A stretch of 13,829 nucleotides of DNA from RGIG1959 sp045540655 (GCA_045540655.1 JAZQHP010000108.1:1-13829), one strand, 5' to 3'; shown: positions 6,319-13,669, numbered from the stretch's first letter. Translations and numbers: made by a program. The notes: generated from the letters alone by a model not told the origin.

Positions 6319-9300
6319 ATGTTGCAGTTCATTCTCGGACGCTCGGGTTTCGGCAAGACACATCTGGTGCTCGAACGCATCGCCGCAGATGTGGCGCGGT
6401 CGCAGTCCTGCATGTTGCTGGTGCCCGAACAGGCATCGTTTGAAACCGAACGGATGCTGCTTCGTCGCCTCGGCGAGGCGGATGCCGCGAAGGTGCAGGT
6501 GCTCAGCTTTACGCGCCTTTGCGAAACGCTTATGGAAAAGCATACAGCGTTGTCACTGTCCAACGGCGCGAAGATTCTGCTGATGCATCTGGCGCTGGAA
6601 CAGACCGCCGACTCATTGTCTGCGTTTGCCGATGCGCGCCGTGCGGATACGGTGGAAGCCTTGCTGGAACTGGAGGCGGAATGTCGCCAGTCGGCGGTGT
6701 CTCCGTCGGTGTTGGCTTCGGCGGCAGAGCTGTTGCCCGAAGGCACGCTGAAGCAAAAAACCACGGATCTGTCGCTGGTGCTGGAAGCGTACGAAGCGCT
6801 CATTGCCGTCAGCGGCAAAGACCCGCAGGAAAGCCTGTCCCTGCTTGCCGCGCATCTGAACGAAACCAAGCTTCTGTCCGATACTACCGTGTATGTGGAC
6901 GGTTTCAAGAGCTTCACCGCGCCCGAAATGGATGTCCTTACCTCCATGATGGCGACCGCACCGTGTGTACAGGTGGCGCTGTGCACGGATCGCGAACACG
7001 ACGAATCGGGCGGTATGGATCGCTTTTTTGTCGTCATCCATACACTCGAACGTCTCAGACGCGCCGCCGCCGAGGTGGGATGCGCCGTGGCAAAGAGCGA
7101 ATTGCTGATGACGCCGTATCGCTTCGATAACGACACGCTCTGCGCGCTGGAAGCGACGGCTTTTACATCGGACATGCTGGAGACGCCGCCGTCCGATGCG
7201 GTCACGCTGGTCTCCTGCAGCGATATTTATGAAGAATCGGCGTATGTGGTGCAACGCCTGCGCCGTCTGATGCGCACCGAAGGTCTTCGCGCCCGTGATG
7301 TGGCGCTGGTGGCACGCAATCTGACCGAATACATCGGTGTGCTGGATGTCGCGCTGGAACAAGCCGATATTCCGTATTTTCTGGACCGTCGCACCTCCAT
7401 CGCCTCCGAAGGAGTGGTCACCACCGTGCTCACCGCGCTGAAGGTGGCAGTGCAAGGGTGGCGCACGGATTCGGTGATGCAGTTGATCAAGAGCGGGTTG
7501 CTCGGCTTCTGCGTGACCTCTGCGTCGCGCCTGGAAGACTATGTGTTCACCTGGAATCTGACAGGGGCGCGGTTTAAAGAGGAATGGCGCGCTCATCCGC
7601 GAGGATTTGTGTCGTCGCTTGAGTCGAAGGATGAGGCGCGTCTGTCACATCTCAATCGGTTGCGCCGTCGTCTGGTCGGACCGCTCGTGTCGTTGTCCAA
7701 GGCGCTTGCCAAGCCTGTGACGGGTGAGGAATTTGCCCGTGCGCTGTATCGGTATATCGTGCACGCCCGCATCGACCGCATGACACGGCATATGGTGGCG
7801 CGGCTGCAGAAAAACGGCGAGACGGCGCTCGCGGAGCATACCGTACGCGTGTGGGATGCCCTGATGGGCATTCTCAATGACATGGCGCACGTGCTCGGAG
7901 AACATCGGATCAGCGGCGAGACGGCACTGGAGCTGTTCCGCGCAGCGGCGATTCACACCGACATCGGATCCATTCCGCAAAGCATGGATGCCGTGCAGAT
8001 CGGCGCGGCGGATCGGATGCGCTTTGCACAGCCGAAGGTGGTCTTTCTGCTCGGCGCCAACGAAGGTATATTCCCGTCATTGCCGACGGCGGGCGGATTG
8101 CTGTCCGATCGGGAGCGCCGTCGCTTGATGGATGCGGGCGTACCGTTTGAAGAAGAGCGGGCGCATCATGCATCCGCCGAAATGTTCTCGGCGTACAGCG
8201 CGTTGGCGGCGGCAACCTCCAAGGTGTATGTCAGCTTCCTGCAAACAACGCCTGCGGGCGAGCGGGGAGAGCCGTCCTCAATCTGTCACACGGTGACCGC
8301 CCACCTGCCGTTTGTGCAGGTACAGGCGGCGCGACAGGATGACGGCTCCGATATCGAAACCACGCGCGAAGCGTTTGAACGTATGGCGGGGGATTTCCGT
8401 GCCAAAACACCGTTGTCCCGCGCGTTGTATGCCACTCTCCGGAAGGACGAATCGCTTCGCGGACGACTGAATGTCATGACCCGCATGGCGGAGGATTTGC
8501 CGATTGCGTTTGAAGATTCCGCGGTGGCAAAGCGCTTTTTCGGTGAACGGATGGTGCTGTCTGCGTCCAAGGTGGAACGGTATCATCAGTGCCGCTTTTC
8601 CTATTTCTGTGAGTACGGGCTGGGCGCCAAGGCGCGTCGGAGCGCCGAGCTCGGCGCCATTGAATTCGGCACGCTGACCCACTATGTGATGGAGCATACC
8701 TTGCCTGTGTATATCGCGGAAGGTATTAAAACGATCAAAAAAGCGCGGTGCTTTGACGATGCCAAGACGGCATCGATCCGCTTTGTGGAAGAAGAAATGG
8801 GCGGCTTCGAGGATAAAAACGACCGCTTTTGTTACTTGCTCGAACGCTTGCAGGGCGTGTGCGGTAACTTCCTGTGGCAGGCGGTGCGAGAGCTGTCGCA
8901 AAGTCATTTTGTGCCTGTGGATTATGAGCTGGATATCGCGCTGGATGAGAAAGATCCGCAAGCAGTGTCACCGATGGTGATGACGCTTGAGGACGGTGCA
9001 CAGATTGCCATGATCGGCAAGGTGGACCGCGTGGATCTGTATGACAACGGTCACACACGGTATATCCGCGTGGTGGATTATAAAACCGGATCAAAGGACT
9101 TCCGTCTGGAGGATGTTGTGGAAGGCATCAACCTGCAAATGCTCATCTATATGATGACGCTGTGGCACAACGGCACGCCGCGTTACGGAGAAGTCGTTCC
9201 CGCGGGACTGTTGTATATGCCTTCCAAAACGCCCGTTGTTAAACTGACAAAGCCGTTGTCAGCATCGGTGCTGGAAAAGAAGCAGATGACCCAAATGGGT

Positions 9301-9669
9301 ATGAACGGTCTGCTGCTGAAGGATGAACAGGTGCTCGCGGCGATGGAAACGGGACTGGAAGGGATCTTTATTCCCGCGTCGTTGAAAAAAGACGGCACTT
9401 TCAGTTCCAAAAGCTCGGTGGCGACGCTCGCGCAGTTCGGCGCGCTCGGACGCCGCGCCCGTCGCCTGCTGGAGCAGATGGCGCAGACGCTCCGCGAGGG
9501 CGATGTGGATGCGCGTCCCTATCAGACGAAGAAGAACGATCCGTGCCGCTATTGCGATTTCCGCGCCATCTGCGGCCACGAGGAAGAAGACCGTGTGCGC
9601 GAGCGCACGTTTGATAATGCCGAAGCCGTGTTGGCGGCGCTGGATGCCGAAGAGGAGGAAAATGCATGA
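6319..9669 (+). CDS. addB: ATP-dependent helicase/nuclease subunit B (AddB)
   Basis: AddB is half of the AddAB complex, which resects double-strand breaks to a Chi-like sequence and prepares 3' tails for RecA. At 1116 residues it is close to B. subtilis AddB. The N-terminus holds the Walker A motif GRSGFGKT (7-14), then VPEQASFETE. The C-terminus is a PD-(D/E)xK nuclease with GKVDRVD (Asp903) and VVDYKTG (Asp920, Lys922). The four cysteines of the AddB iron-sulfur staple are intact: Cys758 before the nuclease core and Cys1076-x2-Cys1079-x5-Cys1085 after it. AAGGAGG at 6305-6311 sets the start. The usual neighbour addA (UvrD-like helicase-nuclease) is absent; the stop overlaps rmuC in ATGA. 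Confidence 0.96.
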   Translation: MLQFILGRSGFGKTHLVLERIAADVARSQSCMLLVPEQASFETERMLLRRLGEADAAKVQVLSFTRLCETLMEKHTALSLSNGAKILLMHLALEQTADSLSAFADARRADTVEALLELEAECRQSAVSPSVLASAAELLPEGTLKQKTTDLSLVLEAYEALIAVSGKDPQESLSLLAAHLNETKLLSDTTVYVDGFKSFTAPEMDVLTSMMATAPCVQVALCTDREHDESGGMDRFFVVIHTLERLRRAAAEVGCAVAKSELLMTPYRFDNDTLCALEATAFTSDMLETPPSDAVTLVSCSDIYEESAYVVQRLRRLMRTEGLRARDVALVARNLTEYIGVLDVALEQADIPYFLDRRTSIASEGVVTTVLTALKVAVQGWRTDSVMQLIKSGLLGFCVTSASRLEDYVFTWNLTGARFKEEWRAHPRGFVSSLESKDEARLSHLNRLRRRLVGPLVSLSKALAKPVTGEEFARALYRYIVHARIDRMTRHMVARLQKNGETALAEHTVRVWDALMGILNDMAHVLGEHRISGETALELFRAAAIHTDIGSIPQSMDAVQIGAADRMRFAQPKVVFLLGANEGIFPSLPTAGGLLSDRERRRLMDAGVPFEEERAHHASAEMFSAYSALAAATSKVYVSFLQTTPAGERGEPSSICHTVTAHLPFVQVQAARQDDGSDIETTREAFERMAGDFRAKTPLSRALYATLRKDESLRGRLNVMTRMAEDLPIAFEDSAVAKRFFGERMVLSASKVERYHQCRFSYFCEYGLGAKARRSAELGAIEFGTLTHYVMEHTLPVYIAEGIKTIKKARCFDDAKTASIRFVEEEMGGFEDKNDRFCYLLERLQGVCGNFLWQAVRELSQSHFVPVDYELDIALDEKDPQAVSPMVMTLEDGAQIAMIGKVDRVDLYDNGHTRYIRVVDYKTGSKDFRLEDVVEGINLQMLIYMMTLWHNGTPRYGEVVPAGLLYMPSKTPVVKLTKPLSASVLEKKQMTQMGMNGLLLKDEQVLAAMETGLEGIFIPASLKKDGTFSSKSSVATLAQFGALGRRARRLLEQMAQTLREGDVDARPYQTKKNDPCRYCDFRAICGHEEEDRVRERTFDNAEAVLAALDAEEEENA

Positions 9670-10925
9670 CGGAAATCGTTTGTCTGGTCGCGTCATTGAT
9701 CGCCGCGCTCACGGCGATTGTTACGCTGGCGGTAGTGCTGTCACGACGTGACAGCGGCGCGGCATTGACGCAAACCAAAGAGGAGCTGATCCGCACGACC
9801 GACCGCGCGCTGGAAGCATCCGCGGCGGCATCGGCGCGGCAGATGGAGATGCTCGATACGCATATGGCGCAAAAGCAGGAAGCACTCGGACGCTCGGTGG
9901 CGGCGTCGATGGCGCAGATGGAACAACGCATCAAAAGCCTGGAAATGACCAACGAGCAAAAACTCGATGCGATCCGCACGTCTATGGAACAGCGCCTGCA
10001 ATATCTGCAGGAGGACAACAACCGCCGTCTGGATGATATGCGCAAAACGGTGGATGAGAAACTGCAAAAAACGCTGGAAGACACGATGACGCAGTCGTTC
10101 CGCCTTGTCAACGAGCGACTTGAGCAGGTGTACAAAGGGCTCGGCGAAATGCAGGCACTCGCGGGCGGCGTCGGCGATCTGAAAAAAGTGCTGTCCAACG
10201 TCAAAACCCGCGGTATTCTCGGTGAGATTCAGCTTGCCGCCATTCTGGAAGACATCCTGACGCCCGAACAATACGACACCAACGTGGCGACGATCCCCGA
10301 CAGCAAAGCCGTGGTGGAGTTTGCCATTAAGTTACCGGGTGCCAATGGTGAACAGGTGTATTTGCCCGTCGACTCCAAGTTCCCCGGCGATGCCTACGCC
10401 ACCCTGCAGGATGCCTATGAGAGCGGCGATCCTGCGCAGGTGCAGGCGGCGGCAACGGTGCTTTGCAATCGCATCCGCGCATTTGCGAAGGATATCCGCG
10501 ACAAGTATATCGAACCGCCTTATACCACCGATTTCGCGATCATGTTCTTGCCGTTTGAGGGGCTGTATGCCGAAGCAGTCAACCGTGGCTTGGTGGAAGT
10601 GCTTCAGCGGGAATGCAAGGTAAATCTGGCGGGACCGAGTACCATGGCGGCACTGCTCAACAGTCTGCAGATGGGCTTCCGCACGCTGGCGATTCAGAAG
10701 CAGAGCGGGGAAGTGTGGAAACTGCTCGGCGCGGTGCGCACCGAGTTTGATAAATTCAACGATATTCTGACGCTCACCCAGACGCGCCTGGATCAGGCGA
10801 ATCGGGAGCTGGATAAGCTGGTCGGTGTGCGTACACGCGCCATTCAGCGCCGTCTGCGCGATGTGGAGCGTATGGAAGAGGACAATGCCGCCGCGCTGAT
10901 TGAGGGCGCGCCGACGGAGGAATGA
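9666..10925 (+). CDS. rmuC: DNA recombination protein RmuC
   Basis: This is a 419-residue RmuC-family protein. The family limits inversions at short inverted repeats in E. coli, and its core is predicted to carry a nuclease-like fold. Residues ~4-26 form one hydrophobic segment that probably anchors it in the membrane. Residues ~38-150 are a long heptad-rich coiled coil with many Gln, Glu, Met and Arg residues. The RmuC domain follows, with RGILGEIQLAAILE (from Arg182), VEFAIKLPG, PVDSKFP (234-240), YTTDFAIMFLPFEGLYAEA and LAGPSTMAALLNSLQMGFRTL. It starts within the addB stop (ATGA, 9666-9669), which implies coupled translation with AddB and a shared role in break processing. Confidence 0.95.
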   Translation: MTEIVCLVASLIAALTAIVTLAVVLSRRDSGAALTQTKEELIRTTDRALEASAAASARQMEMLDTHMAQKQEALGRSVAASMAQMEQRIKSLEMTNEQKLDAIRTSMEQRLQYLQEDNNRRLDDMRKTVDEKLQKTLEDTMTQSFRLVNERLEQVYKGLGEMQALAGGVGDLKKVLSNVKTRGILGEIQLAAILEDILTPEQYDTNVATIPDSKAVVEFAIKLPGANGEQVYLPVDSKFPGDAYATLQDAYESGDPAQVQAAATVLCNRIRAFAKDIRDKYIEPPYTTDFAIMFLPFEGLYAEAVNRGLVEVLQRECKVNLAGPSTMAALLNSLQMGFRTLAIQKQSGEVWKLLGAVRTEFDKFNDILTLTQTRLDQANRELDKLVGVRTRAIQRRLRDVERMEEDNAAALIEGAPTEE

Positions 10926-10936
10926 GGAGAGAGTAT

Positions 10937-11386
10937 ATGCTGATATTTCGTTATCCGACAGAGGCGGATCGGGAAGAGTATACGGCGATGGTGCAGGCGT
11001 TTTACGCCACCGATGCGGTGATCCGTCCCATTCCCGTTTCGCATATTGAAGCGGGCTTTCGGGAACTGTTGCGCACCGATACCTATGCAGTCGGCGTGAT
11101 GTTTGAACAGGACGGTCAGATCGTCGGCTACGCCCTGCTCGGCAAAACCTTTTCGCAGGAAGCGGGTGGCATGGCGCTGTGGGTGGAGGAGCTGTTCGTC
11201 AAACCGGCGTTCCGCGGGCAAGGCATCGGCAAGGCGTTTTTAGAGGCGATGCTCGAGCGTTTACCAACGCATATCAGACGGGTGCGCCTGGAAGTGGAGC
11301 GGGAGAATACCGCGGTTGTCAAATTGTATGAATCGGTGGGATTCTCGTTCTTTGAGTATGACCAGATGGCGATCGAACGCGGATAA
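10937..11386 (+). CDS. GNAT family N-acetyltransferase
   Basis: This is a 149-residue single-domain GNAT acetyltransferase, which moves acetyl from acetyl-CoA to an amino group. Motif A, the CoA pyrophosphate loop, is RGQGIGK (Arg93-Lys99), preceded by the beta strand ALWVEELFVKPAF. The C-terminal LEVERENTAVVKLYESVGF is motif B. The substrate cannot be told. The start was placed at 10937 because GAGGAGA (10924-10930) is well spaced for it. An ATG at 10922 overlapping the rmuC stop would add five residues (MRREY), so either start is possible. It is co-transcribed with addB-rmuC and the following phosphoesterase. Confidence 0.88.
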   Translation: MLIFRYPTEADREEYTAMVQAFYATDAVIRPIPVSHIEAGFRELLRTDTYAVGVMFEQDGQIVGYALLGKTFSQEAGGMALWVEELFVKPAFRGQGIGKAFLEAMLERLPTHIRRVRLEVERENTAVVKLYESVGFSFFEYDQMAIERG

Positions 11387-11397
11387 GGAGATACGGC

Positions 11398-12777
11398 ATG
11401 TCGAACTCCTCGAAAGTGACAATCGGTATATGTTTCGCAATCATAGCATTGGGGGTGTCGGTGTTGATCGGTTGGTCGGTAACAAGAGGGGAGCCTGTGG
11501 CGGCAACGCTGGATGTAGACTATGTCTTCGCTGATGATGCCGCCGGGTATGCGCAAGGGGAGATTACCGTCACGCCTGTTGCGAGTGAACGCACCGACGG
11601 ATGGTATCTGCTCTATTTCGGCGATCACAACGGACCACTTGCCGGGTATGATGAATTGGCGAGCGCGGCGATTACGGGAGAAACGGTATCCGTTACGATC
11701 GGGAAAGCGACGTGGTTGCCGCCTGAAGCGACGCGCTTGCTGGTGTTTGAAAGCGATCATCGTTTTGCAGAGGAACCGCCGACCGGCGATCGGGCGGTGG
11801 GAGAGGCGGCGATCCCGCGTCACAAGCGGTTGTGCCTTTCCAAAGTGGAGTTGTCGTTCGGTGCGGTGTCCGATGTACATATGAATTATCAGACATACGG
11901 TCGCGGTGCCTATGAAAAATGGGCGGCGGCGCTGACGTTTTTTCATGATCAGCAAACCGATATGTTGATCGTTGCCGGGGATATGACAGGCGATCCGAAT
12001 GAAGCACCGCTGGCAGAGCAATACGAAACCTATCTCGGCATTATCGAGGACTCGCCGTATGATCCGACTTGCGTGTATGAAGCCATCGGCAACCACGGGA
12101 ATACCGAAAGCGGGCGGGAGACATTTGTGGCGTATACGGCAGGGGCGGATGAAGAACATCCGTATGCAGGGTCACCGTATTATTCCGTGCGCAAAGGCAA
12201 CAATCTCTTTATCGTGATGGCGCAGGAGCTCAATGCCCCCGGAGACAGCGCCAAATGCGACAATTTTTCCGAGGAACAACTGGACTGGGTCGAATCTCTG
12301 CTTGGACAGTACAGCGGCAGCGGTGTGAATGTGTTTTTGATTGAGCACGCCCCGATTTATAATTTCAGCGGCGGTGACCGACACAACGGCGATTATACCT
12401 CGACTTTGCAGGCAAAAGCCCCGTTTCTGTCGGTGATGCGGTTTCGGAAAATGCTTCGTACCTATCCGGATGTGATTATGCTTTCGGGACATACGCATGT
12501 ATCCTTGTATGACGGATGGAATTATGCCGATGACGATGGTAACGCCGCGCGTATGATCCACCTGGGATCGACCTGTCAGCCGACATCCTACGGCACAGGA
12601 GAGAGGCTGGAGAGAAGCACGGACGGACGCCATCCCGTAACGGTGGATTACGGCAGTGAAGCGTATATGGTAACGGTGTATAAGACGCATATAGTATTCA
12701 AAGGCTACAACCTTTCGACGGGACAGATCATCCCGAAAGCGTGCTTGTTACTGCCGACGGAAAATCCAAAAAACTGA
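11398..12777 (+). CDS. Membrane-anchored or exported metallophosphoesterase (calcineurin-like)
   Basis: This 459-residue protein begins with a short polar stretch and a hydrophobic segment (residues ~8-27) that acts as a signal peptide or membrane anchor. A beta-rich region of ~110 residues follows, resembling the N-terminal sandwich of purple-acid-phosphatase-like enzymes. The catalytic domain carries the full two-metal set: SDVH (Asp159, His161), AGDMTGD (Asp195), IGNHG (Asn232, His233), EHAP (His317) and SGHTH (His365, His367). The fourth residue of GNH[D/E] is Gly here. The enzyme probably acts outside the membrane on phosphate esters; the substrate is unknown. AAGGAG (11385-11390), overlapping the GNAT stop, gives a seven-base spacing to the ATG. 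Confidence 0.9.
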   Translation: MSNSSKVTIGICFAIIALGVSVLIGWSVTRGEPVAATLDVDYVFADDAAGYAQGEITVTPVASERTDGWYLLYFGDHNGPLAGYDELASAAITGETVSVTIGKATWLPPEATRLLVFESDHRFAEEPPTGDRAVGEAAIPRHKRLCLSKVELSFGAVSDVHMNYQTYGRGAYEKWAAALTFFHDQQTDMLIVAGDMTGDPNEAPLAEQYETYLGIIEDSPYDPTCVYEAIGNHGNTESGRETFVAYTAGADEEHPYAGSPYYSVRKGNNLFIVMAQELNAPGDSAKCDNFSEEQLDWVESLLGQYSGSGVNVFLIEHAPIYNFSGGDRHNGDYTSTLQAKAPFLSVMRFRKMLRTYPDVIMLSGHTHVSLYDGWNYADDDGNAARMIHLGSTCQPTSYGTGERLERSTDGRHPVTVDYGSEAYMVTVYKTHIVFKGYNLSTGQIIPKACLLLPTENPKN

Positions 12778-12786
12778 AAAAAGGTC

Positions 12787-12815
12787 TTGCTTTTTTATAC
12801 CCTCTGGTGTATAAT
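12787..12815 (+). promoter_or_regulatory. Promoter of the tRNA-Leu gene
   Basis: TTGCTT (12787-12792) and a perfect TATAAT (12810-12815) are separated by 17 bases, and the mature tRNA begins 13 bases after the -10. It starts only ten bases after the phosphoesterase stop, and no convincing terminator separates the two. Read-through from the addB transcript into the tRNA is therefore possible. Confidence 0.85.
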
Positions 12816-12828
12816 CGGAAATGCACCT

Positions 12829-12915
12829 GCCGGTGTGATGGAATTGGCAGACGTAGTGGACTCAAAATCCACCGGTGGCGACACCGTGCCGGTTCGAGTC
12901 CGGCCACCGGCACCA
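12829..12915 (+). tRNA. tRNA-Leu, anticodon CAA
   Basis: This is an 87-nt class II tRNA. The acceptor arm GCCGGTG (12829-12835) pairs perfectly with CACCGGC (12905-12911). The anticodon stem GTGGA/TCCAC encloses the loop CTCAAAA with anticodon CAA (12863-12865), reading UUG. A long variable arm CGGTG-GCGA-CACCG is present, as expected for leucine. The T arm is GCCGG-TTCGAGT-CCGGC. The 3' CCA is encoded (12913-12915). All stems are intact, so the gene looks functional. Confidence 0.97.
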
Positions 12916-12916
12916 G

Positions 12917-12948
12917 AAAAAAGCCTTGTCGAAAGACAAGGCTTTTTT
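12917..12948 (+). terminator. Rho-independent terminator after tRNA-Leu
   Basis: The stem GCCTTGTC (12923-12930) pairs with GACAAGGC (12935-12942) around a GAAA tetraloop. It is extended by six A:T pairs and ends in six T residues (12943-12948). It starts two bases after the tRNA CCA. The A tract on the other side could make it work in both directions. Confidence 0.95.
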
Positions 12949-12952
12949 CAAC

Positions 12953-13050
12953 GAAATAAATCCCTTGCGGGATTTGTGAAATATCCTTAGGATGTGAAAT
13001 ATGGCTTCGCCATGTGAAATACGCCTGCGGCGTGTTAAGGGATTTATTTC
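12953..13050. repeat. 14-bp inverted repeat enclosing the left half of the hairpin array
   Basis: GAAATAAATCCCTT (12953-12966) recurs as its exact reverse complement AAGGGATTTATTTC (13037-13050). The two arms bound a 98-bp segment holding hairpins 2-4. The left arm overlaps the first local hairpin (12958-12975), so the two structures exclude each other. The repeat could be a long-range stem closing a multi-branched RNA, or the terminal inverted repeats of a small MITE-like insertion. Confidence 0.8.
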
Positions 13051-13131
13051 ATTTCACTGGATGCGAAAGCATCCAATTTCACAATGACCGTAGGTCATTA
13101 TTTCACATTTGCCGTTAGGCAAATATTTCAC
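12953..13131. repeat. Array of seven short hairpins with inverted heptamer spacers
   Basis: There are seven consecutive stem-loops with different stems: AAATCCC (12958-12975), ATCC (12983-12993), ATGGC (13001-13013), ACGCC (13021-13033), TGGATGC (13058-13075), AATGACC (13083-13099) and ATTTGCC (13107-13124). Each is shown by its left arm; loops are 3-4 bases. The spacer is constant: GTGAAAT at 12976, 12994 and 13014, then its reverse complement ATTTCAC at 13051, 13076, 13100 and 13125. Read in the left-half orientation, all loops start with T, and six of the seven end in C. Stem bases next to the loop are CC/GG or GC/GC. The right half is therefore the same unit inverted. The array ends 17 bases before the four-helix-bundle start codon and would sit in its leader RNA if transcribed from further upstream. 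It is not CRISPR: spacers are 7 bases and the variable parts are palindromes. Confidence 0.9.
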
Positions 13132-13148
13132 TAAAAAGGAGTGGGAGT

Positions 13149-13493
13149 ATGGCAGAATCGAAATTGCGCGACTTGTCCACAGACTTTGCTGTCAAAATCA
13201 TCAAACTCTGTGAAACGATTAAAGGACATTATTCCCTCACCAATCAGCTAGAGCGTTCTGCCACCTCCATCGGTGCGAATATTCACGAAGCAAACTATGC
13301 TCATGGAAAACCTGATTTTATCTCCAAACTGCAAATAGCTCTTAAAGAATGTTATGAAACGGAGTATTGGTTGGAATTGTTTGTGAAATCGGATATCATC
13401 AGCCGTGATGTTGCAAAAAAACTGTATAACCAATGCGGCACGATCCGCCGCATCCTTATTGCTTCTATCAACACCGCCAAAGAAAAGCAATAA
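13149..13493 (+). CDS. Four-helix-bundle protein of the 23S rRNA intervening-sequence (S23/IVP) family
   Basis: This 114-residue, all-helical protein matches the family found in 23S rRNA intervening sequences and resembles Avd of diversity-generating retroelements. Four amphipathic helices can be drawn at about residues 3-25, 29-50, 54-80 and 85-112. The family hallmark is the segment QLERSATSIGANIHEANYA at the helix 1-2 junction, followed by the KLQIALKECYETEYWL helix. The molecular role is unsettled; Avd-type relatives form basic pentamers that bind nucleic acid. AAAGGAG (13135-13141) sits seven bases before the ATG. No clear promoter was found; the hairpin array fills the space back to the tRNA terminator. 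The gene is more AT-rich than the genes upstream, and it is not beside an rRNA gene here. Confidence 0.88.
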   Translation: MAESKLRDLSTDFAVKIIKLCETIKGHYSLTNQLERSATSIGANIHEANYAHGKPDFISKLQIALKECYETEYWLELFVKSDIISRDVAKKLYNQCGTIRRILIASINTAKEKQ

Positions 13494-13497
13494 GTCG

Positions 13498-13520
13498 AAC
13501 CGCATAGCAGAGCGGTTTTT
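13498..13520 (+). terminator. Short terminator-like hairpin after the four-helix-bundle gene
   Basis: AACCGC (13498-13503) pairs with GCGGTT (13512-13517) around an eight-base loop, with TTTTT (13516-13520) at its foot. It begins four bases after the stop codon. The stem is short, so it may be a weak terminator backed up by the stronger one that follows. Confidence 0.55.
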
Positions 13521-13538
13521 GACACTTTCGCACATAAG

Positions 13539-13578
13539 AAAACAACCGATCAAGGCGTAAACCCCGGTCGGTTGTTTT
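13539..13578. terminator. Bidirectional terminator between convergent genes
   Basis: AAAACAACCGA (13539-13549) pairs with TCGGTTGTTTT (13568-13578), with two further pairs possible inside (TC with GG, one a G:T wobble). The T tract lies at the right foot and the matching A tract at the left foot. It can serve both the four-helix-bundle gene on the plus strand and the XRE gene coming from the right on the minus strand. Confidence 0.75.
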
Positions 13579-13624
13579 GCTGTTTTTGGGAGTTCCTCGG
13601 CGGTTCAGTACTGTCAGAAGCCGA

Positions 13625-13653
13625 GTAATCGTTCAATTTTAGGGGTAATCGTT
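13625..13653. repeat. Direct repeat GTAATCGTT spaced by two helical turns
   Basis: GTAATCGTT occurs at 13625-13633 and again at 13645-13653, with start points 20 bases apart. It lies between the terminator and the 3' end of the XRE gene. This spacing would put two protein sites on the same DNA face, but a short AT-rich repeat may be chance. A separate imperfect dyad, CTCGGC (13596-13601) with GCCGAG (13620-13625), lies just to the left. Confidence 0.3.
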
Positions 13654-13669
13654 TTACAAATAAATATTA

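Noticed and set aside
12776..12796. Possible terminator between the phosphoesterase and the tRNA
   Set aside because: The A6G/CT6 hairpin has a single G:C pair and overlaps the tRNA -35 box, so it is too weak to call.
12787..12990. Small open frames of 67-72 codons across the tRNA
   Set aside because: They overlap a complete tRNA-Leu with its own promoter and terminator, so they are not protein genes.
12965..12993. Promoter TTGCGG-17-TAGGAT inside the hairpin array
   Set aside because: The spacing is right but both boxes match poorly, and both are explained by the hairpins, so a promoter for the four-helix-bundle gene cannot be claimed.
12953..13131. CRISPR array
   Set aside because: The constant element is only 7 bases, it reverses orientation midway, the variable parts are self-complementary, and no cas gene is present.
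13383..13389. GTGAAAT heptamer inside the four-helix-bundle gene
   Set aside because: It encodes part of LFVKSD, has no flanking hairpin of the array type, and a 7-base match is expected by chance.
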